In this document: positions 7,673 to 16,585 of the stretch, piece after piece | Layout: each line of letters begins with the position of its first letter | Numbering within the stretch: position 1 is the stretch's first letter | From: Listeria weihenstephanensis | Lineage (GTDB): Bacteria; Bacillota; Bacilli; Lactobacillales; Listeriaceae | DNA: 64,000 nt | NCBI RefSeq assembly: GCF_003534205.1 | Contig: NZ_CP011102.1 | Span: forward strand, 1,376,036-1,440,035 | Direction: 5' to 3' | The notes under the pieces: model-generated | Databases searched by the model: none | Told to the model about the DNA's origin: nothing | Seen by the model: only the letters and a program-made list of their open reading frames with translations | Position numbers and translations under genes: made by a program

Positions 7673-8131
7673 ATGGAAGGCCGTATTCAGCGGATTAAAT
7701 CGCAATTACATGAAGCAAGTTATAAATTAACGCCTCAACGTGAAGCGACGGTGCGTGTGTTACTTGAAAATGAGAAAGATCATTTAAGCGCGGAAGATGT
7801 GTATTTGCGTGTGAAAGATATTTCGCCAGACATTGGTTTGGCAACTGTATACCGTACGCTTGAGCTTCTGACGGAGTTACGCGTGGTCGATAAAATTAAT
7901 TTCGGCGATGGAGTAGCGCGTTATGACCTCAGGAAAGAGGGCGCGAAACATTTTCATCATCATTTAGTATGTCTGGAATGTGGCTCTGTTGAAGAGATAC
8001 AAGAGGATCTATTGGATGATGTAGAGAAAATTGTCGAACAAAAGTGGGATTTCCTCGTGAAGGATCATCGCTTAACTTTTCAAGGGATTTGCACGACTTG
8101 TAAAGCTAAGATGAAAAACGATTCTGTTTAA
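7673..8131 (+). CDS. fur: Ferric uptake regulator
   Basis: 152 residues, normal for the Fur family. N-terminal winged helix (YKLTPQREATVRVLLE ... LSAEDVYLRVKDISPDIGLATVYRTLELL) and C-terminal metal-binding and dimerisation domain with HFHHHLVCLECGSVEEI and a second CTTC pair at the end, giving a structural zinc site of four cysteines. ATG 7673 follows GAGGGAGGG; a TTG further upstream lacks a ribosome site. With iron it represses the adjacent fhu promoters. The PerR-like and Fur-like boxes upstream suggest peroxide and iron input on its own expression. Confidence 0.95.
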   Translation: MEGRIQRIKSQLHEASYKLTPQREATVRVLLENEKDHLSAEDVYLRVKDISPDIGLATVYRTLELLTELRVVDKINFGDGVARYDLRKEGAKHFHHHLVCLECGSVEEIQEDLLDDVEKIVEQKWDFLVKDHRLTFQGICTTCKAKMKNDSV

Positions 8132-8146
8132 TATCATTAGTTTTCT

Positions 8147-8176
8147 AGAGTTCCAATTATTTGGGGCTCTTTTTTG
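8147..8176 (+). terminator. Intrinsic terminator after fur
   Basis: AGAGTTCC pairs with GGGGCTCT (two G-T pairs), followed by a T-rich tract. Confidence 0.8.
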
Positions 8177-8235
8177 CTTTTGTAATTGCTGGGTTTTTGG
8201 TATACTGAGAACAGAGCGGAAGTGCGGGGGTCTTT

Positions 8236-9129
8236 ATGGATGATTTAATACTTGATTTTTTACATTTCTTACAAGTGGAAAAAGGATTATCAGCAAATAC
8301 ACTTGTGGCTTATGAACGGGATTTACGTTATTTTGCGCGGTATTTGGAAGAGGAACAAGGGCAGATGGCGATTCGCGACGTGGAACGGATACATATTGTG
8401 GGCTTTATGGCCTTTGCTAAATTAGAAGGAAAATCACCGAGAACGGTCGCGCGTTATATTGCATCTTTACGTTCTTTTTTTCATTTTTTACTGCACGAGA
8501 AATTGGCTGATCGTGATCCGATGATTCAAATTGAGACGCCGAAGCAGGCACAGGGCTTGCCGAAGATTTTGAATTTGGATGATGTGGAGAAGTTGCTGGA
8601 AACTCCAAATGGGGATAAGCCGCTTGGTATGCGTGATCAGGCGATGCTGGAAGTGTTGTATGCAACGGGACTTCGGGTGACGGAGTTGGTGCGTTTGCAG
8701 ATGGATGATCTTCATTTAGAGATGGGGTTCATACAGACGGTTGGTAAGGGCGATAAGGAGCGGATTATTCCTTTGGGTAAGACGGCAACCGGTGTTTTAG
8801 AGCGGTATTTGGAGTTTGGGCGCCCGAAATTGCGCAGGACTTCGGAACGGAATGATTTTGTGTTTTTGAACCATCATGGACGTGGTATGACACGGCAGGG
8901 TTTTTGGAAAAATCTGAAACAAATTGCGGTGAGAGCAGGGATTGATAAGCCGATTACGCCACATACGTTGCGGCATTCATTCGCGACACATTTGCTAGAA
9001 AATGGTGCAGACTTGCGTTCTGTTCAAGAGTTGCTTGGACATGCTGATATTTCGACAACGCAAATTTATACGCACGTATCGAAGGCTCGCTTGAAAGATG
9101 TGTACAAACAATATCACCCTAGAGCTTGA
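8236..9129 (+). CDS. xerD: Site-specific tyrosine recombinase XerD
   Basis: 297 residues. An N-terminal SAM-like core-binding domain (FLHFLQVEKGLSANTLVAYERDLRYFARYL) is followed by the catalytic domain with the full tyrosine recombinase set: ATGLRVTEL (Arg), the lysine of VGKGDKERIIPL, HTLRHSFATHLLENGADLRSVQELLGH (His-x-x-Arg and His) and the nucleophile in STTQIYTHV. It resolves chromosome dimers at dif with XerC. The gene position after fur and before pnp matches Listeria and B. subtilis (ripX), except that no phosphopentomutase gene lies between. A -10-like TATACT sits at 8201. Confidence 0.95.
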   Translation: MDDLILDFLHFLQVEKGLSANTLVAYERDLRYFARYLEEEQGQMAIRDVERIHIVGFMAFAKLEGKSPRTVARYIASLRSFFHFLLHEKLADRDPMIQIETPKQAQGLPKILNLDDVEKLLETPNGDKPLGMRDQAMLEVLYATGLRVTELVRLQMDDLHLEMGFIQTVGKGDKERIIPLGKTATGVLERYLEFGRPKLRRTSERNDFVFLNHHGRGMTRQGFWKNLKQIAVRAGIDKPITPHTLRHSFATHLLENGADLRSVQELLGHADISTTQIYTHVSKARLKDVYKQYHPRA

Positions 9130-9167
9130 CGAAGAAATCGATTTTAAAATAAGGGAGAGAATAAAGA

Positions 9168-9986
9168 ATGAATTATACAAAAGTGATGGAAGCTGTTAAG
9201 AAAATCAAGGAAACGTACAGCGGTAAACCGAGAATTGGCTTAATTTTAGGGTCTGGATTAGGTGTTTTGGCGGATGAGATTTCAGAGCCGACTGTGATTA
9301 AATATAATGATGTACCTTATTTTCCGGTGTCAACGGTAGAAGGGCATGCGGGGCAATTTGTATTTGGAAAACTGGAACAGCAAGAAGTTGTTGCGATGCA
9401 AGGACGTTTCCATTTTTATGAAGGGTATTCGATGCAAGACGTGACTTTTCCAGTTCGTGTTATGAAGGAGTTGGGCGTTGAAATATTGATCGTGACGAAC
9501 GCGGCTGGTGGCGTGAATGAATTGTTCCATGCTGGTGATTTGATGCTTATTTCAGATCATATTAACTTTACTGGAACGAGCCCGCTGATTGGTCAAAATG
9601 ATGATCATTTCGGTCCGCGGTTCCCAGATATGTCCGATGCTTATCGCTTAGATTTGCGCAAACAAGCACGTCTTTTAGCGCAAGATTTGGAAATAGAAGT
9701 TCGCGAAGGTGTGTATGCAGGATTTACTGGTCCAACTTACGAGACGCCTGCTGAAATTCGCATGATGCGTACACTTGGCGCGGATGCGGTTGGAATGTCG
9801 ACGGTTTCTGAGGTGATCGTTGCCAATCATTGTGGCCTGCGTTGTCTAGGAATTTCTTGTATCACGAACATGGCAGCAGGAATTCTGGATCAACCGCTTA
9901 GCCACGAGGAAGTAATGGAGACAACGGAACATGTGAAAGAAACATTCCTGACATATGTAAAAGCGCTAGTTGCTAATGTGAAATAA
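9168..9986 (+). CDS. pnp: Purine nucleoside phosphorylase (trimeric, PunA type)
   Basis: 272 residues. The family motifs are present: GLILGSGLGVLADEI near residue 25 (phosphate loop), VEGHAGQFVFG, GRFHFYEGYS, VTNAAGGVNELFHAGDLMLISDHINFTG, and GVYAGFTGPTYETPAEIRMMRTLGADAVGMSTVSEVIVANH. It splits guanosine, inosine and deoxy forms with phosphate to base plus (deoxy)ribose-1-phosphate. The usual partner deoB, which would convert that sugar phosphate, is not found between xerD and this gene. GGGAGAG precedes the ATG. Confidence 0.95.
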   Translation: MNYTKVMEAVKKIKETYSGKPRIGLILGSGLGVLADEISEPTVIKYNDVPYFPVSTVEGHAGQFVFGKLEQQEVVAMQGRFHFYEGYSMQDVTFPVRVMKELGVEILIVTNAAGGVNELFHAGDLMLISDHINFTGTSPLIGQNDDHFGPRFPDMSDAYRLDLRKQARLLAQDLEIEVREGVYAGFTGPTYETPAEIRMMRTLGADAVGMSTVSEVIVANHCGLRCLGISCITNMAAGILDQPLSHEEVMETTEHVKETFLTYVKALVANVK

Positions 9987-10004
9987 GGATTGAAAATAAG
10001 GCGG

Positions 10005-10036
10005 GGCTGGGTATCGATGGTTACCTAGTCTCTTTT
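10005..10036 (+). terminator. Probable terminator after pnp
   Basis: CTGGGTA and TACCTAG can pair with one G-T, flanked by GG/CT pairs and followed by a short T-rich tract. Weaker than the other terminators in the window. Confidence 0.55.
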
Positions 10037-10148
10037 CTTGCTATAAATTTGTTTGGAATGATAGTGTTAGCTATTGTCGCGCGGTGTGCTTCTATGCTAC
10101 TATATAAAAGAACTTTTAATATATTAAATTGGTAAAGGTGGGATTGAC

Positions 10149-11462
10149 GTGGCGTTTGAATCATTTGGTACTATGCGAGTGAATGAAGTGGGACATCTGG
10201 AAATTGGAGGGGTGGACACTTTGAAACTGGCGCAAAAATATGGCACACCGCTTTATGTATACGACGTTGCGTTGATCAAAGAACGTGCACGTGGATTTAA
10301 AAAAACGTTTGAAGAGCTCGGTGTAAAGGCGCAAGTGGCTTATGCGAGTAAAGCTTTTTCGGCGGTTGCGATTTATCAATTAATGCACGAGGAAGGCTTA
10401 TCGCTTGATGTTGTTTCTGGTGGGGAATTATATACGGCGATGCAAGCTGGTTTTCCTGCGGAGCGCATCCATTTTCACGGGAATAATAAAACGCGACAAG
10501 AGCTTGAAATGGCGATTGAATACGGTATTGGTTGTATTGTGATTGATAATTTCTATGAGATTAATTTGTTAGCGGAGGTGCTGAGGGCGAAAAACACGAC
10601 GATTTCTGTATTGATTCGTGTGACGCCAGGTATTGAGGCACATACGCATGATTATATTTTAACGGGGCAAGATGATTCGAAATTTGGTTTTGGTTTGACG
10701 AATGGACAGGCGGAAGAAGCGATTAAACGTGTGCTTGCGATGGATGATGTATTCCGTTTGATCGGCTTGCACTGCCATATTGGGTCGCAAATTTTTGAAA
10801 CAACTGGTTTTAAATTAGCGGCACATCGGATTATGGAGCAGTTGGTCATTTGGCGAAATGAGCTTGATTTCCACGCAGAAGTTCTGAATCTTGGTGGTGG
10901 TTTTGGGGTTCGTTATACGGCGGATGATAAACCACTTCCACCTTCACAGTATGTACGCGAAATTATTGCGGACGTACGTGAAGTGGCGCTTGCTAATGAC
11001 TTGGAGATGCCGGAAATTTGGATTGAGCCTGGCCGTTCGCTCGTTGGCGAGGCGGGTACGACGCTTTACACGATTGGTTCACGTAAAGAGGTACCAGATA
11101 TTCGTAGCTATGTGGCGGTTGATGGTGGTATGTCGGATAATATTAGACCTTCGTTATATGAGGCGAAATATGATGCGGTTATCGCTGAGCGCCCGCTTGA
11201 GGAGCCTGAGGAGACGGTTTCGATTGCTGGGAAATGCTGTGAGTCTGGCGATATGTTAATTTGGGATTTACCGCTTCCAGAATCAGATGCTGGAGAAGTT
11301 TTAGCTGTATTTTGTACGGGTGCTTACGGGTATTCGATGGCAAATAATTATAATCGAATTCCTCGCGCTGCTGTTGTTTTTGTCGAGGATGGCATGGATA
11401 AACTGGTTGTGCAAAGGGAAACCTATGAGAATTTAGTGCAACTTGATTTACCGCTTTACTAA
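10149..11462 (+). CDS. lysA: Diaminopimelate decarboxylase
   Basis: 437 residues, GTG start behind AAAGGTGGGA. A PLP fold-type III enzyme: VAYASKAFSAVAI carries the PLP lysine near residue 65, HCHIGSQIF and LNLGGGFGVRY form the cofactor phosphate site, and AGKCCESGDML supplies the active-site cysteine from the other subunit. It makes L-lysine from meso-DAP, the last step of the pathway that dapB (57.4 kb) also serves. It starts a tight run into scpA (15-base gap). Confidence 0.95.
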   Translation: MAFESFGTMRVNEVGHLEIGGVDTLKLAQKYGTPLYVYDVALIKERARGFKKTFEELGVKAQVAYASKAFSAVAIYQLMHEEGLSLDVVSGGELYTAMQAGFPAERIHFHGNNKTRQELEMAIEYGIGCIVIDNFYEINLLAEVLRAKNTTISVLIRVTPGIEAHTHDYILTGQDDSKFGFGLTNGQAEEAIKRVLAMDDVFRLIGLHCHIGSQIFETTGFKLAAHRIMEQLVIWRNELDFHAEVLNLGGGFGVRYTADDKPLPPSQYVREIIADVREVALANDLEMPEIWIEPGRSLVGEAGTTLYTIGSRKEVPDIRSYVAVDGGMSDNIRPSLYEAKYDAVIAERPLEEPEETVSIAGKCCESGDMLIWDLPLPESDAGEVLAVFCTGAYGYSMANNYNRIPRAAVVFVEDGMDKLVVQRETYENLVQLDLPLY

Positions 11463-11477
11463 GGTGGTTAAACGAGC

Positions 11478-12224
11478 ATGACAGGAATTAATTTTAAAGT
11501 GGAGGCTTTTGAAGGGCCGCTTGATCTGCTTTTGCAGCTGATTCAGCAGTTGGAAATTGATATTTATGATATTCCGATGGCGGACATTACGGATCAATAT
11601 TTGGAGTACATTCATTTGATGAAGGAAATGGAACTCGATGTTGCGAGTGAGTATCTTGTGATGGCGGCGACGCTTCTTGCGATTAAAAGTAAAATGTTGT
11701 TGCCAAAGCAGGAGTTGGAACTCGATTTTGAGGATTTCGATGATTCGGTTGACCCGCGTGATGAACTTGTTGAAAAATTGATGGAATACAAGCGTTTCAA
11801 GGAAGCCGCCAAACAATTGAAGGAAAAAGAGTCGGAGCGTAATTTTTATTTTGGGAAGGCGCCGATGGATTTAGCGGAATATGATACGTCTGGTAAACAG
11901 GCGAATTTGGATGTGTCGCTAAATGATATGTTGGGTGCGTTTCACAAGATGTTACGACGCAAAAAATTCAGTCAGCCACTACATACGAGGATTACGAAAC
12001 AAGAGATTTCGATTGATCAGCGGATGAGCGACGTGATGACGCGGATTTCTAAGGCGCAAGGGCGCGTTGTCTTTGATGAACTTTTTGATGCGCCGACAAA
12101 GGATGATTTGATTGTTACTTTTTTGGCGGTGTTGGAGTTGATGAAGCGTCGCGAAATTAGCGTGGAGCAGTCGGAAAGTTTTGCAACGTTATATGTTTTT
12201 AGTAGAGGTGAAGATGAGGCGTGA
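11478..12224 (+). CDS. scpA: Segregation and condensation protein A
   Basis: 248 residues, kleisin subunit of the bacterial SMC condensin. The N-terminal FKVEAFEGPLDLLLQLIQQLEIDIYDIPMADITDQYL is the diagnostic ScpA start. The middle is acidic, and a C-terminal winged helix contacts the SMC head. Its stop overlaps the GTG start of scpB by four bases, as expected for two subunits made in fixed ratio. Confidence 0.95.
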   Translation: MTGINFKVEAFEGPLDLLLQLIQQLEIDIYDIPMADITDQYLEYIHLMKEMELDVASEYLVMAATLLAIKSKMLLPKQELELDFEDFDDSVDPRDELVEKLMEYKRFKEAAKQLKEKESERNFYFGKAPMDLAEYDTSGKQANLDVSLNDMLGAFHKMLRRKKFSQPLHTRITKQEISIDQRMSDVMTRISKAQGRVVFDELFDAPTKDDLIVTFLAVLELMKRREISVEQSESFATLYVFSRGEDEA

Positions 12225-12793
12225 ATAAAAAATTAGGAATCCTTGAAAGCTTGCTCTTTGCAGCGGGGGATGAGGGTTTGAGCACAAAGCAGTTGACAGA
12301 AGTCATGGAAATCAGTCATATTGAAGCGCTCAATTTATTGGAAACATTAAGCGATAGCTATGCAAAAAGCGCAGAACGTGGTATTGTTCTGTTAGAGCTT
12401 GCGGGGACATTTCAACTCGCTACGAAAAAAGAGCATGCGAATTATTTGCGAAAATTAGTGGAAGCGCCAGGGAATACGACGTTATCACAGGCATCACTTG
12501 AAACATTGGCAATCATTGCTTACCGTCAACCGATCACACGGATGGAAATTGATGACATTCGCGGTGTAAAAACAGACGGCCCGATTCATACGTTAATCGC
12601 TAAAGGGTTAATAATGGATAAAGGTCGCATGGAAGGCGCAGGGCGAGCTAAACTATACGTAACAACATCCGAATTTTTGGATTGCTTTGGTTTGAATTCG
12701 TTAGAGGATTTGCCATCGATGGATGAAGCTGATTCTGAGGAAATGATGCAGGATGAGCTGGACTTGTTTTTCGATCGTTTTAATGGAAAATAA
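12221..12793 (+). CDS. scpB: Segregation and condensation protein B
   Basis: 190 residues, GTG start coupled to scpA. Two winged-helix domains are visible: ILESLLFAAGDEGLSTKQLTEVMEI at the N-terminus and LSQASLETLAIIAYRQPITRMEIDDIRGVKTDGPIHTLIAKGLI in the middle, the latter being the family signature. It dimerises and binds ScpA to regulate SMC in chromosome segregation. Its acidic tail (DEADSEEMMQDELDLFF) is ordinary for Listeria and Bacillus. Confidence 0.95.
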   Translation: MNKKLGILESLLFAAGDEGLSTKQLTEVMEISHIEALNLLETLSDSYAKSAERGIVLLELAGTFQLATKKEHANYLRKLVEAPGNTTLSQASLETLAIIAYRQPITRMEIDDIRGVKTDGPIHTLIAKGLIMDKGRMEGAGRAKLYVTTSEFLDCFGLNSLEDLPSMDEADSEEMMQDELDLFFDRFNGK

Positions 12794-12857
12794 GGCATAG
12801 AATGAAGAATAATTAGCGACTAGCTGCTGAAAGCTTGTTGCTAAAATGAGGTGCAAG

Positions 12858-13589
12858 ATGGAACGTTTACAAAAAGTAATTGCTAATGCAGGGATCACAT
12901 CACGAAGAAAAGCAGAAGTGATGATTGAAGAAGGTAAAGTGAAAGTGAACGGCAAAGTGGTTCGTGAACTTGGTCTCAAGGTCGGAAACTCGGATAAAAT
13001 CGAGGTTAATGGTATTGAGTTGACACAAGAAGTCAAACGCTACTTTTTATTATACAAGCCGCGTAGTGTGATGTCTGCGGTATCAGATGATAAGAAACGT
13101 CGTTGTGTATCGGACTTTTTCACGGATATTCCAGAACGACTTTATCCAGTTGGACGCTTAGACTATGATACATCAGGGTTGCTATTGATGACGAATGATG
13201 GTGATTTTGCCAATCAATTGATGCATCCCAAGTATGAAGTAGAGAAGAAATATATTGCTCGAGTTCGGGGAATTCCCTCAAAAGAGGCACTTCGTAAATT
13301 AGAGAATGGTGTGATGATTGAGGGACGTAAAACAGCGAAAGCGAAAGTGCGCCTACAATCTTTTGATAAGAAGAAAGAAAAGGCAATTATCGAAGTTGTT
13401 ATTCATGAAGGACGCAATCGTCAAGTTCGTAAAATGTTTGATACGATTGGACATCCGGTACAAAAATTATCACGTGAAGCGTATGCTTTTCTGGATTTAA
13501 AAGGCTTAAATGCTGGGGAACGAAGAGAGCTAACGCATCATGAAGTGAAAAGATTGAAAGCTTACACGCAATTTGGCGATAAGAAATAA
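12858..13589 (+). CDS. rluB: 23S rRNA pseudouridine synthase, RluB family
   Basis: About 243 residues. An N-terminal S4 RNA-binding domain (MERLQKVIANAGITSRRKAEVMIEEGKVKVNGKVV) is followed by an RsuA/RluB-type catalytic domain with the aspartate in YPVGRLDYDTSGLLLMTNDGD and the closing EGRNRQVRKMF motif. The start was set at ATG 12858 after a GAGGTG site; ATG 12846 precedes that site. It ends the lysA-scpAB-rluB run. In B. subtilis the cytochrome c biogenesis genes resABC follow; here there is a 366-base spacer instead. Confidence 0.92.
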   Translation: MERLQKVIANAGITSRRKAEVMIEEGKVKVNGKVVRELGLKVGNSDKIEVNGIELTQEVKRYFLLYKPRSVMSAVSDDKKRRCVSDFFTDIPERLYPVGRLDYDTSGLLLMTNDGDFANQLMHPKYEVEKKYIARVRGIPSKEALRKLENGVMIEGRKTAKAKVRLQSFDKKKEKAIIEVVIHEGRNRQVRKMFDTIGHPVQKLSREAYAFLDLKGLNAGERRELTHHEVKRLKAYTQFGDKK

Positions 13590-13610
13590 TTCATTTTGTT
13601 AAGTGTATTA

Positions 13611-13710
13611 CCTAGATTCAAAGAAAATGCAGCAGGCCATGAAACACACACATAATATTACTTTTTCAATGAGAATCTAGGGGAATGTATGCCATTGTCC
13701 CTAGATTTTT
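13611..13710 (+). promoter_or_regulatory. Three-arm alternative-pairing element with terminator (rluB-resD spacer)
   Basis: CCTAGATTC (13611-13619) is exactly complementary to GAATCTAGG (13673-13681). The same middle arm, as ATCTAGGG (13675-13682), is exactly complementary to CCCTAGAT (13699-13706), followed by TTTTT. The second hairpin is a good intrinsic terminator and the first would prevent it, the layout of an attenuator or a small terminator-protected RNA. It may simply be the rluB terminator with a chance third arm. Confidence 0.55.
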
Positions 13711-13955
13711 GTTGCATTTTTATACAATTTAATTGATCTAATTCACAAACTAAGACTTAAAAATAGCTAAAGTTAAAAAAAACATGTATAATTTGTCGAG
13801 GGATAGTAGGCTTTTATTTTTAATGTGTGCTAGTCTATGATATATTGAAGTTGTGAACAAACTGTCATTAAAAAGGTACGAAAGTCTAAATTGATTTGAT
13901 TACATACCGAAATAAGTTTCCTGTTTTAGGGAAACGAGTAAGGGGATGATTACCT
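13711..13955 (+). promoter_or_regulatory. resD upstream region with putative promoter and 5' hairpin
   Basis: This AT-rich stretch holds a -10-like TATAAT at 13787 without a good -35, and a small hairpin (GTTTCC with GGAAAC, 13916-13935) just before the AAGGGG ribosome site of resD. No gene is visible in it. Confidence 0.45.
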
Positions 13956-14675
13956 ATGAGTGAGCAAGTTAAAATTCTCGTTGTGGATGACGAAGACCGG
14001 ATCAGGCGTTTACTTAAGATGTATCTCGAACGTGAGAATTATAAAATTGAAGAGGCAAGTGACGGGGGTCAAGCGTTACAGCTCGCAATTGATAATAGTT
14101 ATGATGTTATTCTGCTTGATTTAATGATGCCAGGAAAAGACGGTATTGAGGTTTGTCGTGAATTACGTGAATATAAGGCAACCCCTGTGGTGATGTTGAC
14201 TGCTAAAGGTGAAGAAGCGAACCGAGTGCAAGGTTTCGAGGTTGGTGCCGATGATTATATCGTGAAGCCATTTAGTCCTCGTGAAGTTGTTCTGCGTGTG
14301 AAAGCTGTACTTCGTCGGGCGCAACAACAAAGCCAGCCTATTGCTGCCAGTATCCCTGGGGATGTCATTACTTTCCCGCACCTGAAAATTGATAATGAGG
14401 CACATCGCGTTATCGTGGAAGGACAAGAAATTAATTTGACACCAAAGGAATATGATTTGCTGTACTACTTAGCGAAATCACCAGACAAGGTATTTGATCG
14501 CGAATCACTTTTAAAAGAGGTTTGGCGTTACGAGTTTTTCGGAGATCTGCGTACGATTGATACCCATGTAAAACGTCTCCGTGAAAAATTATACGATGCT
14601 TCGGAGGAAGCTGCGAAAATGATTGTAACCGTTTGGGGCTTAGGCTATAAGTTTGAAGTGACCGAAACGGAGTAA
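13956..14675 (+). CDS. resD: Response regulator ResD
   Basis: 239 residues, OmpR/PhoB type. Receiver domain at residues 1-120 with acidic pocket DDED near residue 11, phospho-acceptor D in VILLDLMMPGKDG and the conserved lysine of DDYIVKPFSPRE. C-terminal winged helix with LTPKEYDLLYYLAKSPDKVFDRESLLKEVW and the TIDTHVKRLREKL recognition helix. With ResE it controls respiration and anaerobic genes in Bacillus and Listeria. A terminator-like hairpin separates it from resE. Confidence 0.94.
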   Translation: MSEQVKILVVDDEDRIRRLLKMYLERENYKIEEASDGGQALQLAIDNSYDVILLDLMMPGKDGIEVCRELREYKATPVVMLTAKGEEANRVQGFEVGADDYIVKPFSPREVVLRVKAVLRRAQQQSQPIAASIPGDVITFPHLKIDNEAHRVIVEGQEINLTPKEYDLLYYLAKSPDKVFDRESLLKEVWRYEFFGDLRTIDTHVKRLREKLYDASEEAAKMIVTVWGLGYKFEVTETE

Positions 14676-14680
14676 TAGAT

Positions 14681-14729
14681 AAAGATAGGTTTCACGTTAT
14701 GTTTTTTGTGACACGAACCTATCTTTTTT
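14681..14729 (+). terminator. Intrinsic terminator between resD and resE
   Basis: AAAGATAGGTT pairs exactly with AACCTATCTTT and is followed by a T run. It sits inside what is normally one operon, so it probably lets only part of the transcripts continue into resE. Confidence 0.85.
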
Positions 14730-14788
14730 CTTGCTAGGGACGTTTTTTAAGCTGTTATCTTGAAATTCAGATAAAAGGGTTGGTGAAA

Positions 14789-16570
14789 ATGAAGTTTTGG
14801 CATAGTATTGTGGGAAAAATTTGGGGCACGATTATTCTTTTATTGACGGGTGTCCTAGTGGCAACCGGATTTTTCATTGCCATTATTTATGAAGATAAGA
14901 ATACAGAACAAATTGCAAATGGTATTGAATCAACAACAGAGCATATTGGGAATCTGATTGAATCAGGGACAAACCTTGAGACACTGTCATCTGCGTTCCA
15001 ATTGTTGGATAAATCGACGGGTGTCATTGTAGAACAGAATGGAGAAGTCGTTGCGTCACAACAAACTAGTATGCACTTGAGTGATGCGTCTTATCAAAAA
15101 TTATTTAAAGACGATAAATTAAATGAACGCTTATCTTCTGGGAAATATGTGAGTGAAAAATATAATTTTTATGATGATAAGAATAATGAAACTGTACATA
15201 TGGGCGCGCAGCACTTTAAAACATTGGATGGGAATATTAGTACTGTCTATGTGTATCGTTCCTACGAGAATATTTTAAAAATCACTGGGCAAGTGACGAA
15301 AACGTTGATTATATCAGGTATCGCGGCTGTACTCGTGACCTCGATATTATCCTTTATTTTGTCGTCGCGCATGGCATATCCGCTTAGGGAAATGAAGAAA
15401 ATCGCGATTGCTGTGTCGAAAGGGAATTTTGATAATCGGGTACCGACGTATACGCATGATGAAATTGGTGATTTAGGGATTGCGTTTAATAAGATGGCAC
15501 AACAGCTGAAATACAATATTAGTGCGCTAAGGCAGGAAAAAGAGCAGTTATCTAATATTTTGGTTGGGATGGCTGATGGTGTTATCAAGTTTAATATTGA
15601 TAAGACGATTATTTTGAGTAATCCGCCGGCGGAGCAGTTTTTGCATGATTGGTTCTTTTCTACGGAAAATGAGGATAAGGTGCTCATTCCGCCTAATTTG
15701 GATATTATGCTTACGAATATCTTGGAAACGCGCGAGGAACAAGTCGGTGAAATTGTGTTTGGCGATCAAACGTATGTTGCAATTTTGACGCTGCTTTATA
15801 ATGGTGATGATATCAGAAGTATTGTTACGGTTATTCGTGATATGACGGAGGAGAAGCGTCTAGAGAAGATGAAAACGGATTTTGTGAATAATGTATCGCA
15901 TGAACTGCGGACGCCGATTTCGATGCTTCAAGGCTACAGTGAGGCGATTATTGATGGAGTTGCCCAAACGGATGAAGAAGTGCGTGAATTTGCGCAGATT
16001 ATTTACGATGAGTCGCTCCGAATTGGTCGCTTGGTGAATGATATGCTTGATTTAGCGAGGATGGAAGCTGGATTCAATCAACTGGAAAAAGAACGTTTAC
16101 CGCTAGTGCCATTTTTGGATAAGGTTGTTTCGAATTTTGAAGTTTTAGCGAAGGAAAATAACGTGAAATTGAAACTGGTGATGGATGATCCGGATTTAGA
16201 GTATACGTTTGATCCTGACCGGATGGAGCAGGTGTTGGTGAACTTGATCATGAACGCGATTCGCCATACTGGTCGTGAGGATTATGAGGGTGTCGTTGAG
16301 GTTCATGAAGCGGCGAACTTTTATGCGGATGAGCTAGTCATAAAAATTATTGATAACGGTAGCGGGATTCCAGAAGCGGATATTCCATTCTTATTTGAGC
16401 GATTCTACAAGGCTGATAAAGCGAGGACGCGTGGCAAAACTGGGACAGGCATAGGCTTGTCGATTGTAAAAAATATTGTAGAAGCGCATAATGGTAAAAT
16501 AACAGTGGAGAGCCATTTAGGTATTGGTTCAACGTTTATCGTGACCTTGCCACTTTCCACAGATATATAA
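14789..16570 (+). CDS. resE: Sensor histidine kinase ResE
   Basis: About 593 residues from ATG 14789, the same size as B. subtilis ResE. Two membrane helices (residues 10-35 and about 165-190) frame an extracellular sensor domain. Then come a HAMP linker (SSRMAYPLREMKKIAIAVSKGNFDNRVPTYTHDEIGDL), a PAS-like domain, the phospho-acceptor helix NVSHELRTPISMLQGYSE and an ATPase domain with N-box NLIMNAIRHT, DNGSGIPEADIPFLFERFYKAD and GTGIGLSIVKNIV. It phosphorylates ResD in response to redox or oxygen state. GTG 14783 and TTG 14780 are alternative starts. Confidence 0.93.
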   Translation: MKFWHSIVGKIWGTIILLLTGVLVATGFFIAIIYEDKNTEQIANGIESTTEHIGNLIESGTNLETLSSAFQLLDKSTGVIVEQNGEVVASQQTSMHLSDASYQKLFKDDKLNERLSSGKYVSEKYNFYDDKNNETVHMGAQHFKTLDGNISTVYVYRSYENILKITGQVTKTLIISGIAAVLVTSILSFILSSRMAYPLREMKKIAIAVSKGNFDNRVPTYTHDEIGDLGIAFNKMAQQLKYNISALRQEKEQLSNILVGMADGVIKFNIDKTIILSNPPAEQFLHDWFFSTENEDKVLIPPNLDIMLTNILETREEQVGEIVFGDQTYVAILTLLYNGDDIRSIVTVIRDMTEEKRLEKMKTDFVNNVSHELRTPISMLQGYSEAIIDGVAQTDEEVREFAQIIYDESLRIGRLVNDMLDLARMEAGFNQLEKERLPLVPFLDKVVSNFEVLAKENNVKLKLVMDDPDLEYTFDPDRMEQVLVNLIMNAIRHTGREDYEGVVEVHEAANFYADELVIKIIDNGSGIPEADIPFLFERFYKADKARTRGKTGTGIGLSIVKNIVEAHNGKITVESHLGIGSTFIVTLPLSTDI

Positions 16571-16585
16571 AGGAGTTTGATAAAA

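Noticed and set aside
9987-10148. Possible lysine riboswitch before lysA
   Set aside because: The gap is only 162 bases and contains none of the conserved L-box blocks; it has only a weak terminator after pnp.
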